Source of the DNA: Niastella populi
Lineage (GTDB): Bacteria; Bacteroidota; Bacteroidia; Chitinophagales; Chitinophagaceae
Direction of reading: 5' to 3'
Length of the DNA stretch: 64,000 bases
NCBI RefSeq assembly: GCF_002078015.1
Contig: NZ_LWBP01000189.1
Span: 48,568-112,567 of the forward strand
A program made the position numbers and the translations under genes. Under the pieces are notes generated by a model that ran no database searches, was not told where the DNA came from, and saw nothing but the letters and a program-made list of their open reading frames with translations. Shown here piece after piece: positions 25,783 through 34,940 of the stretch. Every line of letters begins with the position of its first letter. Positions within the stretch are counted from its first letter, which is position 1.

Positions 25783-28491
25783 ATGTCAACCATTTACATT
25801 GATAACAAACAGTACAACGTAAAGGAAGGTAAAAATCTTCTTGAAGCCTGTCTTGGCCTCGGCATCGATCTGCCCTATTTCTGCTGGCATCCGGCATTAG
25901 GCAGTGTGGGCGCCTGCAGGCAATGTGCCGTAAAGGTTTTCAAAGATGAGAACGATACCCGCGGCCGGCTGGTAATGAGTTGTATGGAGAATATAAAGGA
26001 TGGGTTGCATTTGTCGGTGGCCGACAAAACCGCCAAAGCGTTCCGCAGCCAGGTGATTGAATGGTTAATGACCAATCATCCGCACGATTGCCCGGTTTGC
26101 GATGAAGGGGGCAGTTGCCATTTGCAAGATATGACCGTGATGACGGGTCACGATTACCGGCGGTTTCATTATAAAAAAAGAACATACACCAATCAATACC
26201 TCGGCCCGCTCATTCATCATGAAATGAACCGCTGTATACAATGTTACCGCTGTGTGCGCTACTATCATGATTATGCGGGCGGGAAAGACCTGAATGTATT
26301 CTCTGCGCACAACCATGTATATTTTGGCCGCGAGAAGGACGGCGTGCTGGAAAGTCCGTTCAGCGGCAACCTGGTAGAGGTTTGTCCCACCGGTGTATTT
26401 ACCGACAAAACATTACGCGAACATTATACCCGTAAATGGGATCTTACTACCGCGCCCTCTGTTTGCAATCATTGCAGTGTAGGGTGTAATACCATTGCGG
26501 GCGAACGTTATGGCCAGTTACGATGTATAACCAATCGTTTCAACAGCGAGGTGAATGGTTATTTCCTATGCGATCGCGGCCGCTTTGGTTATGAATTCGT
26601 GAACAGCGCCAATCGCATTACGCAACCCATCATCCGCAACCGCGCTGTTGAAGCGGTGGATGAAGTAGTGGTGATGGATCACCTGAAGCAATTGATGAAC
26701 AATCATACCGTGATCGGTATCGGATCGGCGCGGGCATCGGTTGAAAGCAATGCGGCATTGATGCAACTGGTAGGGAAAGAAAATTTCTACCAGGGCATAA
26801 GTGATTCGCTGCGGTTTATTCAAAAACGGATAGTGGAAGTAATGCAGTCCGGAAAAGTGCAGCCGGCTTCCCTGCAGGATATACAGCAGGCAGATGCCAT
26901 CCTGGTGCTGGGCGAAGACATCTGGAATACTGCGCCGGTAATGGCATTGGCCGTTCGGCAGGGGGTAATGAAAACCGCGGCCCATCATGTATTGGAAAAT
27001 CGGGAGCTCCCAGGCTGGCACGATGCAGCGGTGCGCGAACTGGTACAACAGGAAAAAGGTTTTCTGGCCAATTGTACAATAGCAGCTTCACCACTCGATG
27101 AATTAAGCAGCAGTACGGTGCACCTGGCGCCCGATGACCTGGCGCGGCTGGGTTTTGCGATCGCCGGCCGGTTGCATACATCGGTGCCGGTTGTTCAGCT
27201 TGACAGTAATACGCAAAACCAGGCGGCGATCATTGCTGCTGCATTGCAACAGGCAAAGCGTCCCGTCATCATCAGCGGCGCCGGTTGTTACAATGAAGCC
27301 CTGATAAGGGCTGCCTTTGATATTGCCGTAGCATTAAATACACCGGAACATGAAGTGCGGCTGGCGTATGTAATGCCTGAATGTAATAGTATGGGACTGG
27401 CCATGACACAGTCGGCCGGTTTTGAAAATGCTGTACTGCGCACTACGCGCGAAGAGAATATTACGGCCATTGTGCTGGAGAACGATCTGTACCGGAACGT
27501 ACCGGCACATATTGCCGATCTGTTCTTTAACAGCGTTCAGCATTGCATTGTATTCGATTCGTTGAACAACGCAACTACACAAAATGCAGATGTGCTGGTG
27601 CCTGCCGCCACCTTTGCCGAAGGTGATGGCACCCTGGTGAATTATGAAGGCCGCGCGCAACGGTTCTACCAGGTATATATGCCGGCAAATAAAAATATCC
27701 GGGAAAGCTGGAAGTGGCTGCAGAAGATGGAGGAAATAAGAACGGCGCAAACGGCTGAACAGGTATACCACCCCGAAGACCTGCTGGTTATGTGTGAACG
27801 GCTCATGCCGCAATTTGCCGGTATTGCCGGCGCCGTGCCGCATCATGATTTTCGAATAAACGGTCAGGCATTGCCGAGGGCGCCGCATCGCTACAGCGGG
27901 CGCACCGCTATACTGGCCAACCTTGCGGTGAGCGAGCCCAAACCCAAACAGGATAATGATTCACCGTTCACCTTTACCATGGAAGGGTATTCGGGTATGC
28001 CGCCGTCACCGTTGATCCCGTTCTTCTGGCGGCCGGGCTGGAATTCGATACAGGCGGTTAATAAATACCAGCAGGAGCCGGGTGGGGCATTACGCAATGA
28101 ACAAGCCGGTACACTACTGTTCGAATATAAACGCGATGGCGAAGCGGTTTACTTTAAAGATATTCCCGAAGCATTTATGGTTCGAAAGGATAAATGGCTG
28201 TTGTTTCCGCAGTATCACGTTTTCGGTTCTGAGGAATTAAGTGCTTATTCCAAAGGGGTTGGCGAGCTGTCGCCCGAACCATACCTGGCTATATCTTCTC
28301 GTGATGCAGATCAGTTAGGCTTGGTAGATGGATCGCTTGTAACCATAAAAGTATTTGAACAGGCATATGAACTGCCGGTAGCAACCAATATGTTGATCCC
28401 GAATGGTGTGGCATTAATGCCGGCCGGTTTGCAGGGCATGCCGGCGATGAACTGGAATGCCTGGGTGCAGGTAATGAGTGTTAAGTTGTAA
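25783..28491 (+). CDS. nuoG: NADH-quinone oxidoreductase subunit G
   Basis: This 902-residue subunit is the largest iron-sulfur subunit of the peripheral arm. An N-terminal 2Fe-2S domain has ligands C34, C45, C48 and C67. A His-Cys4 4Fe-4S region (HPHDCPVCDEGGSC, then CIQCYRCVR) follows. Next comes the extra cluster N7 motif (VCNHCSVGC...FLCDRG), present only in some bacteria. The rest is a molybdopterin-oxidoreductase-like domain without cofactor (about 225-900). Its TAA stop directly abuts the first unit of the heptamer array at 28492. Length is typical. Confidence 0.96.
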   Translation: MSTIYIDNKQYNVKEGKNLLEACLGLGIDLPYFCWHPALGSVGACRQCAVKVFKDENDTRGRLVMSCMENIKDGLHLSVADKTAKAFRSQVIEWLMTNHPHDCPVCDEGGSCHLQDMTVMTGHDYRRFHYKKRTYTNQYLGPLIHHEMNRCIQCYRCVRYYHDYAGGKDLNVFSAHNHVYFGREKDGVLESPFSGNLVEVCPTGVFTDKTLREHYTRKWDLTTAPSVCNHCSVGCNTIAGERYGQLRCITNRFNSEVNGYFLCDRGRFGYEFVNSANRITQPIIRNRAVEAVDEVVVMDHLKQLMNNHTVIGIGSARASVESNAALMQLVGKENFYQGISDSLRFIQKRIVEVMQSGKVQPASLQDIQQADAILVLGEDIWNTAPVMALAVRQGVMKTAAHHVLENRELPGWHDAAVRELVQQEKGFLANCTIAASPLDELSSSTVHLAPDDLARLGFAIAGRLHTSVPVVQLDSNTQNQAAIIAAALQQAKRPVIISGAGCYNEALIRAAFDIAVALNTPEHEVRLAYVMPECNSMGLAMTQSAGFENAVLRTTREENITAIVLENDLYRNVPAHIADLFFNSVQHCIVFDSLNNATTQNADVLVPAATFAEGDGTLVNYEGRAQRFYQVYMPANKNIRESWKWLQKMEEIRTAQTAEQVYHPEDLLVMCERLMPQFAGIAGAVPHHDFRINGQALPRAPHRYSGRTAILANLAVSEPKPKQDNDSPFTFTMEGYSGMPPSPLIPFFWRPGWNSIQAVNKYQQEPGGALRNEQAGTLLFEYKRDGEAVYFKDIPEAFMVRKDKWLLFPQYHVFGSEELSAYSKGVGELSPEPYLAISSRDADQLGLVDGSLVTIKVFEQAYELPVATNMLIPNGVALMPAGLQGMPAMNWNAWVQVMSVKL

Positions 28492-28567
28492 GTTCATAGT
28501 TCACAGTTCATAGTTCACAGTTCACAGTTCATAGTTCATAGTTCATAGTTCATAGTTCGCAGTTCAA
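28492..28567 (+). repeat. Heptamer array GTTCATA/GTTCACA, about 11 units
   Basis: Ten full 7-bp units plus a partial one run without interruption from the base after the nuoG stop: GTTCATA six times, GTTCACA three times, one GTTCGCA and a final GTTCAA. The array at 30273-30328 is its reverse complement in sequence, so the two flank nuoH-nuoI as inverted repeats. Confidence 0.95.
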
Positions 28568-28610
28568 GGGGAAAAAGATCAGTTAGTAACGATAGATAAC
28601 TTTAAGAAAG

Positions 28611-29564
28611 ATGACAACAGAACAAATACTCATCGTTTTTGGCGTTTTATTCGTGCTGCTGAATATTGCAGCGGGATTGATCTGGGTAGAACGCCGCATG
28701 CTTGCTTTGTGGCAGGACAGGCTGGGCCCCAACCGCGCCGGGCCGTTGGGGGTGTTGATCGTTCTTGCCGATACGCTCAAGTTGTTTTTCAAGGAAGACT
28801 GGATCCCGCCATTTGCCGATAAGTGGGTGTTTATTCTTGCGCCGGCCATTGTGGTGGCCAGCGTGCTCATGAGTTTTGTGATCATTCCATTTGCACCCGG
28901 TATAGTGGTAGCGGATCTCAATATCGGGGTCATTTTCTTTCTGGCCATGTCATCTATTGCCGTGTATAGTATTGTGTTGGGCGGTTGGGCCTCCAATAAT
29001 AAATATGCTTTACTGGGAGCGCTGCGCGGCGCTTCGCAAATGATCGCTTATGAGGTATTTATGGGGTTGTCGTTGATGGGTGTGGTAATGTTGTCGGGTT
29101 CGTTCAACCTGGGTGATATTGTTGCTGCACAAAAGAATCTTTGGTTTGTGGTAACGCAGCCCGTTGGTTTTGTTATTTTTCTTATTGCCGGTATTGCAGA
29201 AACACATCGCCTGCCCTTTGATATTCCTGAGGCGGAGAGTGAATTGATTGCCGGTTATCATGCCGAGTATTCAGGTATGAAGTTCGGGATGTTCTTTATC
29301 GGCGAGTACCTCGGTGTTACATTGATCTCGGCTATGATCGTTACGCTTTTCTTTGGCGGCTGGCTGGGGCCGGCATTTCTGCCGCCGCTGGCCTGGTTTG
29401 CGATCAAACTGTTTTTCTTTATCGGGTTGTTTATCCTGTTAAGGGCATCGCTTCCGCGGCCGCGGTACGATCAACTGATCGGTTACGGCTGGAAGATCAT
29501 TTTGCCGGTGGTGCTGGCGAATTTGCTGATCACCGGCGCGGTTGCGTTATGGTTGAGGGGGTGA
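28611..29564 (+). CDS. nuoH: NADH-quinone oxidoreductase subunit H
   Basis: This 317-residue membrane subunit has eight predicted spans and forms the entry to the quinone chamber. Family signatures are WVERRMLALWQDRLGPNRAG (about 25-44), ALLGALRGASQMIAYE, and the charged loop LPFDIPEAESELIAGYHAEYSGMKF split by the conserved Glu residues. It starts at the ATG 44 nt after the heptamer array ends. nuoI follows after 28 nt. Confidence 0.97.
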   Translation: MTTEQILIVFGVLFVLLNIAAGLIWVERRMLALWQDRLGPNRAGPLGVLIVLADTLKLFFKEDWIPPFADKWVFILAPAIVVASVLMSFVIIPFAPGIVVADLNIGVIFFLAMSSIAVYSIVLGGWASNNKYALLGALRGASQMIAYEVFMGLSLMGVVMLSGSFNLGDIVAAQKNLWFVVTQPVGFVIFLIAGIAETHRLPFDIPEAESELIAGYHAEYSGMKFGMFFIGEYLGVTLISAMIVTLFFGGWLGPAFLPPLAWFAIKLFFFIGLFILLRASLPRPRYDQLIGYGWKIILPVVLANLLITGAVALWLRG

Positions 29565-29592
29565 AGTTTTTGAATTTTAAAAATCAGGATCT

Positions 29593-30108
29593 ATGATAAG
29601 TCATTTAAGAACAATGTGGCTGGTTTTCATCCATCTGTTCAAAAAAAAGGAAACCATCGAGTATCCCGAGGAGAAAGTGCAGTTGCGCCCGCGTTATCGT
29701 GGCCGTATTGTATTGACCAAAGACCCCGATGGCGGCGAGCGTTGCGTGGGTTGTTACTTGTGTGCGGTGGCTTGTCCGGTCGATTGCATTGCCTTGCAGG
29801 CAACCGAAGATGAGAATGGCCGCCGGTACCCCGATTTCTTTCGCATCAATTTCTCGCGTTGTATTTTTTGCGGGTATTGCGAAGAAGCCTGTCCCACCTA
29901 CGCCATACAACTGATCCCCGATTTTGAAATGGCAGAGTATAACCGGCAGAACCTGGTATTTGAGAAAGAAGACCTGTTGATCGACAGCCAGGGAAAGTAT
30001 CCCGGCTATAATTTTTATCGGGTGGCCGGCCTCGATGCTGGTGTGAAGAAGACAGGGGAGGGCGAGAATGAGGAACCGCCGGTGGATGTACATAGTTTAT
30101 TACCGTGA
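29593..30108 (+). CDS. nuoI: NADH-quinone oxidoreductase subunit I
   Basis: This 171-residue subunit links the peripheral arm to the membrane and carries clusters N6a and N6b. Two ferredoxin motifs are seen: [12 protein letters not shown] (about 52-63) and [12 protein letters not shown] (about 93-104). The C-terminal tail is longer than in E. coli and acidic ([12 protein letters not shown]). The gap after it (30109-30354) is entirely made of repeat words. Confidence 0.97.
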   Translation: MISHLRTMWLVFIHLFKKKETIEYPEEKVQLRPRYRGRIVLTKDPDGGERCVGCYLCAVACPVDCIALQATEDENGRRYPDFFRINFSRCIFCGYCEEACPTYAIQLIPDFEMAEYNRQNLVFEKEDLLIDSQGKYPGYNFYRVAGLDAGVKKTGEGENEEPPVDVHSLLP

Positions 30109-30113
30109 ATACA

Positions 30114-30221
30114 GCTTCAAGCTTCAAGCTTCAAGCTGCAAGCAAATACAAATACAGCCTAAGGCCGAAAGCTAAAAGCCGAAGGCAAATACAGCTGCAA
30201 GCTGCAAGCTTCAAGCCAATA
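30114..30221 (+). repeat. Heptamer arrays GCTTCAA/GCTGCAA in two blocks
   Basis: Block 1 (30114-30148) is GCTTCAA x3, GCTGCAA, GCAAATA. Block 2 (30194-30221) is GCTGCAA x2, GCTTCAA, GCCAATA. Between them lie CAAATAC and CCGAA-rich words. The blocks begin 5 nt after nuoI. They complement the GCTTGCA array at 23681-23708. Confidence 0.85.
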
Positions 30222-30272
30222 CAGTTTTTGATAATTTATGATGCCTGCAATTTATAGCGAGTTTTAAATTAA

Positions 30273-30328
30273 TGAACTGTGAACTGTGAACTGTGAACTG
30301 TGAACTGTGAACTGTGAACTGCGAACTG
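30273..30328 (+). repeat. Heptamer array TGAACTG x8
   Basis: Seven perfect TGAACTG units and one CGAACTG. Its reverse complement (CAGTTCA) is the GTTCACA word of the array at 28492-28567. Confidence 0.95.
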
Positions 30329-30338
30329 TCTTGTAAAC

Positions 30339-30362
30339 CTGTCAACTTATCAACTTGTCAAC
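30339..30362 (+). repeat. Octamer array overlapping the nuoJ start
   Basis: The words CTGTCAAC, TTATCAAC, TTGTCAAC; the third begins with the TTG start codon of nuoJ. It belongs to the family of the array before nuoL. Confidence 0.7.
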
Positions 30363-30954
30363 ACTCTTCTACATATCATCGATAATAGCCATTGTGTCAA
30401 CGGTGATGGTTATCACGCGTTTCCACCCCGTACATGCGCTGCTTTACCTTGCGGTGTCATTTTTGTCGGTGGGCATGATCTTTTTGTCGCTGGGCGCGCC
30501 GTTTGTGGCAGCGCTTGAGGTCATCGTTTATGCAGGCGCTATTATCGTGTTGTTCATTTTTGTGGTAATGATGCTGAACCTCGGCCGCGAAACGGCCCAT
30601 CAGGAAAAGGAATGGTTAAAACCAAAAGTATGGCTGCTGCCATCGGCGCTGGTGCTGGTACTGCTGGCTGAAATGATCATTCTGCTGTTTACAGATAGTA
30701 AACAACCCATGCAGGTAGCCGTAGTTGATCCGCGAAAACTGGCGCTTTCGTTATATGGCGAATATATTATTGCGGTTGAACTGACCGGTTTTTTGCTGAT
30801 GGCCGGAATTGTGGGCGCCGCACATATTGGTAAACACATGCACACGCCGATGCATCGTTTTTTGCAAAACGGGCATGGGGAGAAGGAAAAAGCAAAACAA
30901 ACCCGGCCGCCGGAGCCGGTATCAAACGAACAAACTGTTTTACATGATCGATAG
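30355..30954 (+). CDS. nuoJ: NADH-quinone oxidoreductase subunit J (TTG start inside a repeat)
   Basis: This 199-residue membrane subunit has five spans. The family segment [20 protein letters not shown] (about 20-39) and the conserved stretch [19 protein letters not shown] are clear. No ATG exists between the upstream in-frame TAA and residue 18, which is already inside the conserved region, so the TTG at 30355 is the only reasonable start; it is part of an 8-bp repeat word. The Pro/Lys-rich C-terminus overlaps the nuoK start by 11 nt. Confidence 0.93.
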   Translation: MSTLFYISSIIAIVSTVMVITRFHPVHALLYLAVSFLSVGMIFLSLGAPFVAALEVIVYAGAIIVLFIFVVMMLNLGRETAHQEKEWLKPKVWLLPSALVLVLLAEMIILLFTDSKQPMQVAVVDPRKLALSLYGEYIIAVELTGFLLMAGIVGAAHIGKHMHTPMHRFLQNGHGEKEKAKQTRPPEPVSNEQTVLHDR

Positions 30955-31249
30955 CGCACATATGGTTTTGATGGTCGCCACGGTGCTGTTTGCACTGGGG
31001 CTGGTGGGCGTGCTCACCCGGAAGAATGTGGTGTTTATGCTGATCTCCGTAGAGATCATGCTGAATGCCGCCGGTCTCGCATTTGTTGCCGCCGGCTCAA
31101 AATGGCAGCAACCCGATGGGCAGGTCATGTTCCTGTTCATTCTGGCAATGGCCGCCGCTGAAGTATCGATTGGCCTCGCGCTTGTGCTGCAGATCTATCA
31201 CCAGCATAAGACGTTGGATGTAGACCGGTTGAAAGAGCTGAGGGACTAA
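30944..31249 (+). CDS. nuoK: NADH-quinone oxidoreductase subunit K
   Basis: This 101-residue membrane subunit has three spans and two buried Glu residues of the proton path: [13 protein letters not shown] (about 30-42) and [13 protein letters not shown] (about 66-78). The start is ATG 30944, which gives the family length and overlaps nuoJ by 11 nt; a longer open frame upstream is only read-through of nuoJ sequence. A 91-bp heptamer array and an octamer array separate it from nuoL. Confidence 0.95.
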   Translation: MIDSAHMVLMVATVLFALGLVGVLTRKNVVFMLISVEIMLNAAGLAFVAAGSKWQQPDGQVMFLFILAMAAAEVSIGLALVLQIYHQHKTLDVDRLKELRD

Positions 31250-31308
31250 TATGGTTGTATTGGGTCAAACTGTTGCTTTTGTGATAATAATTGTGAAATT
31301 TAAATAAA

Positions 31309-31399
31309 TGAACTAAGAACTATGAACTGAAAACTATGAACTGAGAACTATGAACTGAGAACTATGAACTGAGAACTATGAACTGAGAACTATGAACCA
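31309..31399 (+). repeat. Heptamer array TGAACTG/AGAACTA, 13 units
   Basis: Thirteen 7-bp words, mostly alternating TGAACTG and AGAACTA, so a 14-bp period is also seen. The orientation is opposite to the GTTCATA array at 34773-34835, and the two flank nuoL-nuoM. Confidence 0.95.
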
Positions 31400-31430
31400 G
31401 TCAACTAGTTAACTCGTCAACTCGTCAACT
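31399..31430 (+). repeat. Octamer array forming the nuoL translation start region
   Basis: The words AGTCAACT, AGTTAACT, CGTCAACT, CGTCAACT are followed directly by the nuoL ATG at 31431. The region where a ribosome-binding site would lie is therefore entirely repeat, with no Shine-Dalgarno sequence. Confidence 0.85.
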
Positions 31431-33314
31431 ATGCACCAACTCCTCCCATACATCCCCGCATTTCCTATACTGGGTTTCCTGGTATTATCGCTGTTTGGCA
31501 GGAAATTGTCAAAACCGGTAATAGCCACTATAGGCGCCGGAACGGTATGCCTGTCGGCGCTCATTACCATTATTCTGGGCTTTTCATTTTTGCAAACCGA
31601 GCCACCGGGCGGGGTGTATGATCAGTTGTTATGGTCGTGGTTTTCTGTGGGGAATTTATCGGTTGATATTGACCTGCGCGTGGATGCGTTGACGCTTGTT
31701 TTTATTTTTATTATCACCTTTGTTGGCGCGCTTATTCATATCTATTCCGCCTTCTTTATGTGGCACGATGGCGATTATGCCCGTTTTTTCGCTTCCATGA
31801 ATTTATTCGTATGCTCCATGTTGTTGCTCGTTATGGCCGATAACCTGGTACTGATGTACCTGGGTTGGGAAGGGGTTGGTTTGTGCAGTTACCTGTTGAT
31901 CGGTTTTTGGTATGAAGTGCCATCGAACTGCCGGGCCGCCAATAAAGCCTTCCTGATCACCCGCATTGGCGATACGGCATTGCTGATCGGGTTGTTCCTG
32001 CTATTCAAAGAGGTGGGCACACTGAATATCTCAGGAATTTTGCACCAGGCGCCCGACCAATTTGCTACCGGCAGCAGCAATATTGTGCTCATCACTATTT
32101 TATTGTTGGCCGGCGGTATGGGTAAATCGGCACAGTTGCCATTGCAAACCTGGCTGCCCGATGCCATGGCCGGTCCATCACCGGTGAGTGCGTTGATCCA
32201 TGCCGCTACCATGGTTACTGCCGGTGTATATCTTATTGCCCGCATGCATGTGCTGTTTCAGTTATCACCGGTAACGATGGTAATTATTGCCATCATTGGT
32301 GCGCTCACTTTATTTGTAGCCGGTTGCAGTGCGCTGGCGCAGACAGATATAAAAAGAATTCTGGCTTATTCAACCATCAGTCAGATCGGTTATATGTTCC
32401 TGGCATTGGGTGTGGGCGCATGGAGCGCTGCTATTTTCCATTTCTTTACCCATGCATTTTTCAAAGCCCTGTTGTTTCTTGCCGCCGGTGTAGTGATAGA
32501 AGCATTGCATCATGAACATAATATTTTTATGATGGGCGGGCTCCGCAAACGAATGCCCGTTGTGTTCATTACATTTCTTGCCGGCGCTGCGGCGTTAAGC
32601 GCTTTGCCATTGGTAAGTGCCGGCTTCTTTAGTAAAGATGCTATCCTCTGGTATAGCTTCAGCGCTGCGAATGGCAATCCTTTGCTGTGGCTAATGGCCC
32701 TGGCCGGCGCTTTTATTACCGCGTTATACACTACCCGTTTAATGCTGGTGGTGTTTTGGGGCGAAACCCGAACGCCCGTTCACCGGCAACCGGGGCAGGG
32801 AATGGTGATCCCATTGGTGGTACTGGCATTCCTGTCTGTTACCGCCGGTTTCATAGAATGGCCGCACAATATGCTGCACCTGACCCTGTTCTCAGCTCAT
32901 GTACAAAAGGTATTGCCCGAAACGCTGTTAAAAACAACCCTGCCATCCGAGTCGCTGTTTCAACTGATAGCTGCGCTGGTAACACTGGCAGGGGTGTTCC
33001 TGGGTTATATCCTGTATTATGGCAAACCGGGTATCCGCTGGCAGCAGTCGCCGGCACTGGCAGGTATACGTGAATTCCTGTTCGGCGGCTGGAAATTCGA
33101 TCAGCTGTACAATTTCCTTTTTGTAAAACCTTTTGTATTTATTACCCGCATCAATAAGAGTGACGTTATCGACAAAATGTATAATGGCATTGCCCAGGCG
33201 GGCCTGCGATTGAACAGCTGGTTCTCGGTTTCGCAAAACGGTTCGTTGCGGTTGTATATCGTAGGCGTGCTGGCAGGTATCCTGTTTATTATCACCCTTC
33301 AATTGTTATTATGA
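31431..33314 (+). CDS. nuoL: NADH-quinone oxidoreductase subunit L
   Basis: This 627-residue antiporter-like proton-pumping subunit sits at the distal end of the membrane arm. Family motifs include NLVLMYLGWEGVGLCSYLLIGFW split across span 4-5, LITRIGD, QLPLQTWLPDAMAGPSPVSALIHAATMV (part of the core Lys helix) and SAGFFSKDAIL. A C-terminal amphipathic helix and last span (about 530-627) are present, as expected of NuoL rather than NuoM or NuoN. Its TGA stop overlaps the nuoM ATG by 4 nt. Confidence 0.97.
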   Translation: MHQLLPYIPAFPILGFLVLSLFGRKLSKPVIATIGAGTVCLSALITIILGFSFLQTEPPGGVYDQLLWSWFSVGNLSVDIDLRVDALTLVFIFIITFVGALIHIYSAFFMWHDGDYARFFASMNLFVCSMLLLVMADNLVLMYLGWEGVGLCSYLLIGFWYEVPSNCRAANKAFLITRIGDTALLIGLFLLFKEVGTLNISGILHQAPDQFATGSSNIVLITILLLAGGMGKSAQLPLQTWLPDAMAGPSPVSALIHAATMVTAGVYLIARMHVLFQLSPVTMVIIAIIGALTLFVAGCSALAQTDIKRILAYSTISQIGYMFLALGVGAWSAAIFHFFTHAFFKALLFLAAGVVIEALHHEHNIFMMGGLRKRMPVVFITFLAGAAALSALPLVSAGFFSKDAILWYSFSAANGNPLLWLMALAGAFITALYTTRLMLVVFWGETRTPVHRQPGQGMVIPLVVLAFLSVTAGFIEWPHNMLHLTLFSAHVQKVLPETLLKTTLPSESLFQLIAALVTLAGVFLGYILYYGKPGIRWQQSPALAGIREFLFGGWKFDQLYNFLFVKPFVFITRINKSDVIDKMYNGIAQAGLRLNSWFSVSQNGSLRLYIVGVLAGILFIITLQLLL

Positions 33315-34780
33315 TACTTGTATGGATGATAGTTGTATTACTGGCAGGCGGCGTTCTTTGCTGGCTGGTAGCACAGCGCAATCAGTTGATCTGTCGCTGG
33401 ATAGCCCTGATTGCAGTTGTGACCGCTTTTTCTATTCCGCTGGGCTGGTACCTCCGGTTCAAACCTGTTGTTACAGCCGGTAACAACTGGCTCATCGATT
33501 ACCAGGCGAACTGGATCCCCGCATACGGCATCAGTTTCCATTTGGCTATGGATGGATTGAGCTTTGTTCTTATCCTGCTTACTTTTTTGCTGGGAACGCT
33601 GGCTGTGTTATGTTCCTGGAATGAGATCAGGGAAAGAACGGGTTTTTATTTTTTCAATTTGTTATGGACCCTGGCCGGTATTGCAGGCGTTTTTGTCGCC
33701 ATGGATCTCTTCCTGTTTTATTTCTTCTGGGAGGTGATGCTGGTGCCTATGTATTTCCTGATCGCCATTTATGGCGATTTCAACCGCCGGTATGCGGCGT
33801 ATAAATTTTTCCTTTTTACCCAAACCGGCGGACTGCTTATGCTGCTCTCTATTCTCGCCATGTATTTTATTCATGGCCAGCAAAGCGGCAATTATTCATT
33901 CGATTATTTTACCCTGCTTAATACTACATTGAATGATACCGCTGCCCGCTGGATCATGCTGGGATTTTTGATCGCATTCGTGATCAAGCTGCCCATGGTA
34001 CCATTGCACAACTGGTTGCCCGATGCGCACAGTGAAGCGCCCACTGCCGGTAGTTTAATTCTCGCTGGCTTATTGTTAAAGACCGGCGCATATGGCATTA
34101 TTCGATTTGTATTACCTATGTTCCCGCAGGCATCGGCCGGTATCGGCTGGCTGGCCATGTTACTGGGTGTTATTGGTATTGTATATGGCGCCTTGCTGGC
34201 ATTTGCGCAAACCGATCTCAAACGGCTCATTGCCTATACTTCGGTAAGCCATATGGGATTTGTGTTGCTGGGCGTTTTTGCATTTAGAGAAATAGCATTG
34301 CAGGGCGTGGTAATGCAGTTGCTGACGCACGGGATCAGTACCGGCGCTTTATTCGTAATGGCCGGTATGTTGAAAGAGCGCCTTCATACAAGGGATATCG
34401 ATCAAATGGGCGGTATGTGGACGGCCATGCCGCATATGGGCGCCATAGGTATGTTGTTTGTGATGGCCTCGCTGGGATTGCCATTTCTCGGCAATTTCGT
34501 TGCTGAGTTCCTGGTACTGATAAGCACGTTCGATGTGAGCCCGGTGCTTACCGTTATTGCCAGTGTGGGACTGGTGTTATCGGCTTTATACTCGTTGCGG
34601 ATTATGCAGAAAGTATTCCTGGGGCAGTTACAAACCGTTACCCAGCCACCCGCTGACCTGAGCGCACGCGAATGGGTGATCGTAGCGGCGCTGACAGTTG
34701 CTATCGTTTTCCTGGGATTGTATCCGCAGCCGGTTATTGATATGGTAGGTGGTGTGGTAACAGGAATTGTGCGTTCATAG
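33311..34780 (+). CDS. nuoM: NADH-quinone oxidoreductase subunit M
   Basis: This 489-residue antiporter-like membrane subunit shows the NuoM signatures FFWEVMLVPMYFLIAIYG, KLPMVPLHNWLPDAHSEAPTAGS (split at the conserved Lys/His) and DLKRLIAYTSVSHMGFVLLG. It starts at the ATG overlapping the nuoL stop by 4 nt, so the two are translationally coupled. The last codons CGT TCA TAG lie in and at the start of the heptamer array at 34773, so the repeat contributes the Ser codon and the stop. Confidence 0.97.
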   Translation: MILVWMIVVLLAGGVLCWLVAQRNQLICRWIALIAVVTAFSIPLGWYLRFKPVVTAGNNWLIDYQANWIPAYGISFHLAMDGLSFVLILLTFLLGTLAVLCSWNEIRERTGFYFFNLLWTLAGIAGVFVAMDLFLFYFFWEVMLVPMYFLIAIYGDFNRRYAAYKFFLFTQTGGLLMLLSILAMYFIHGQQSGNYSFDYFTLLNTTLNDTAARWIMLGFLIAFVIKLPMVPLHNWLPDAHSEAPTAGSLILAGLLLKTGAYGIIRFVLPMFPQASAGIGWLAMLLGVIGIVYGALLAFAQTDLKRLIAYTSVSHMGFVLLGVFAFREIALQGVVMQLLTHGISTGALFVMAGMLKERLHTRDIDQMGGMWTAMPHMGAIGMLFVMASLGLPFLGNFVAEFLVLISTFDVSPVLTVIASVGLVLSALYSLRIMQKVFLGQLQTVTQPPADLSAREWVIVAALTVAIVFLGLYPQPVIDMVGGVVTGIVRS

Positions 34781-34835
34781 TTCATAGTTCATAGTTCATA
34801 GTTCACAGTTCATTGCTCACAGTTCATAGTTCGCT
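34773..34835 (+). repeat. Heptamer array GTTCATA, 9 units, overlapping the nuoM stop
   Basis: Units: GTTCATA x4, GTTCACA, GTTCATT, GCTCACA, GTTCATA, GTTCGCT. The nuoM stop TAG is bases 6-7 of unit 1 plus base 1 of unit 2. Confidence 0.93.
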
Positions 34836-34841
34836 ATTTTC

Positions 34842-34873
34842 AGTTATTTAGTTATTCAGTTATTCAGTTGTTC
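34842..34873 (+). repeat. Octamer array AGTTATTC type
   Basis: The words AGTTATTT, AGTTATTC, AGTTATTC, AGTTGTTC lie in the nuoM-nuoN gap immediately after the heptamer array. Confidence 0.75.
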
Positions 34874-34940
34874 AGTTTATAAGAGGGCATTGGGGATTTT
34901 ATTTTGGGGTTCCTGTGATTTGGAATTTAATATTTGAGTC

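Noticed and set aside
30809..30943. Extended nuoK frame
   Set aside because: The extra residues are nuoJ codons read in another frame; the ATG at 30944 gives the family start.
28492..34873. Direct-repeat arrays as a possible CRISPR
   Set aside because: The units are 7 or 8 bp, directly abutting and without spacers, and no cas gene is in the window.
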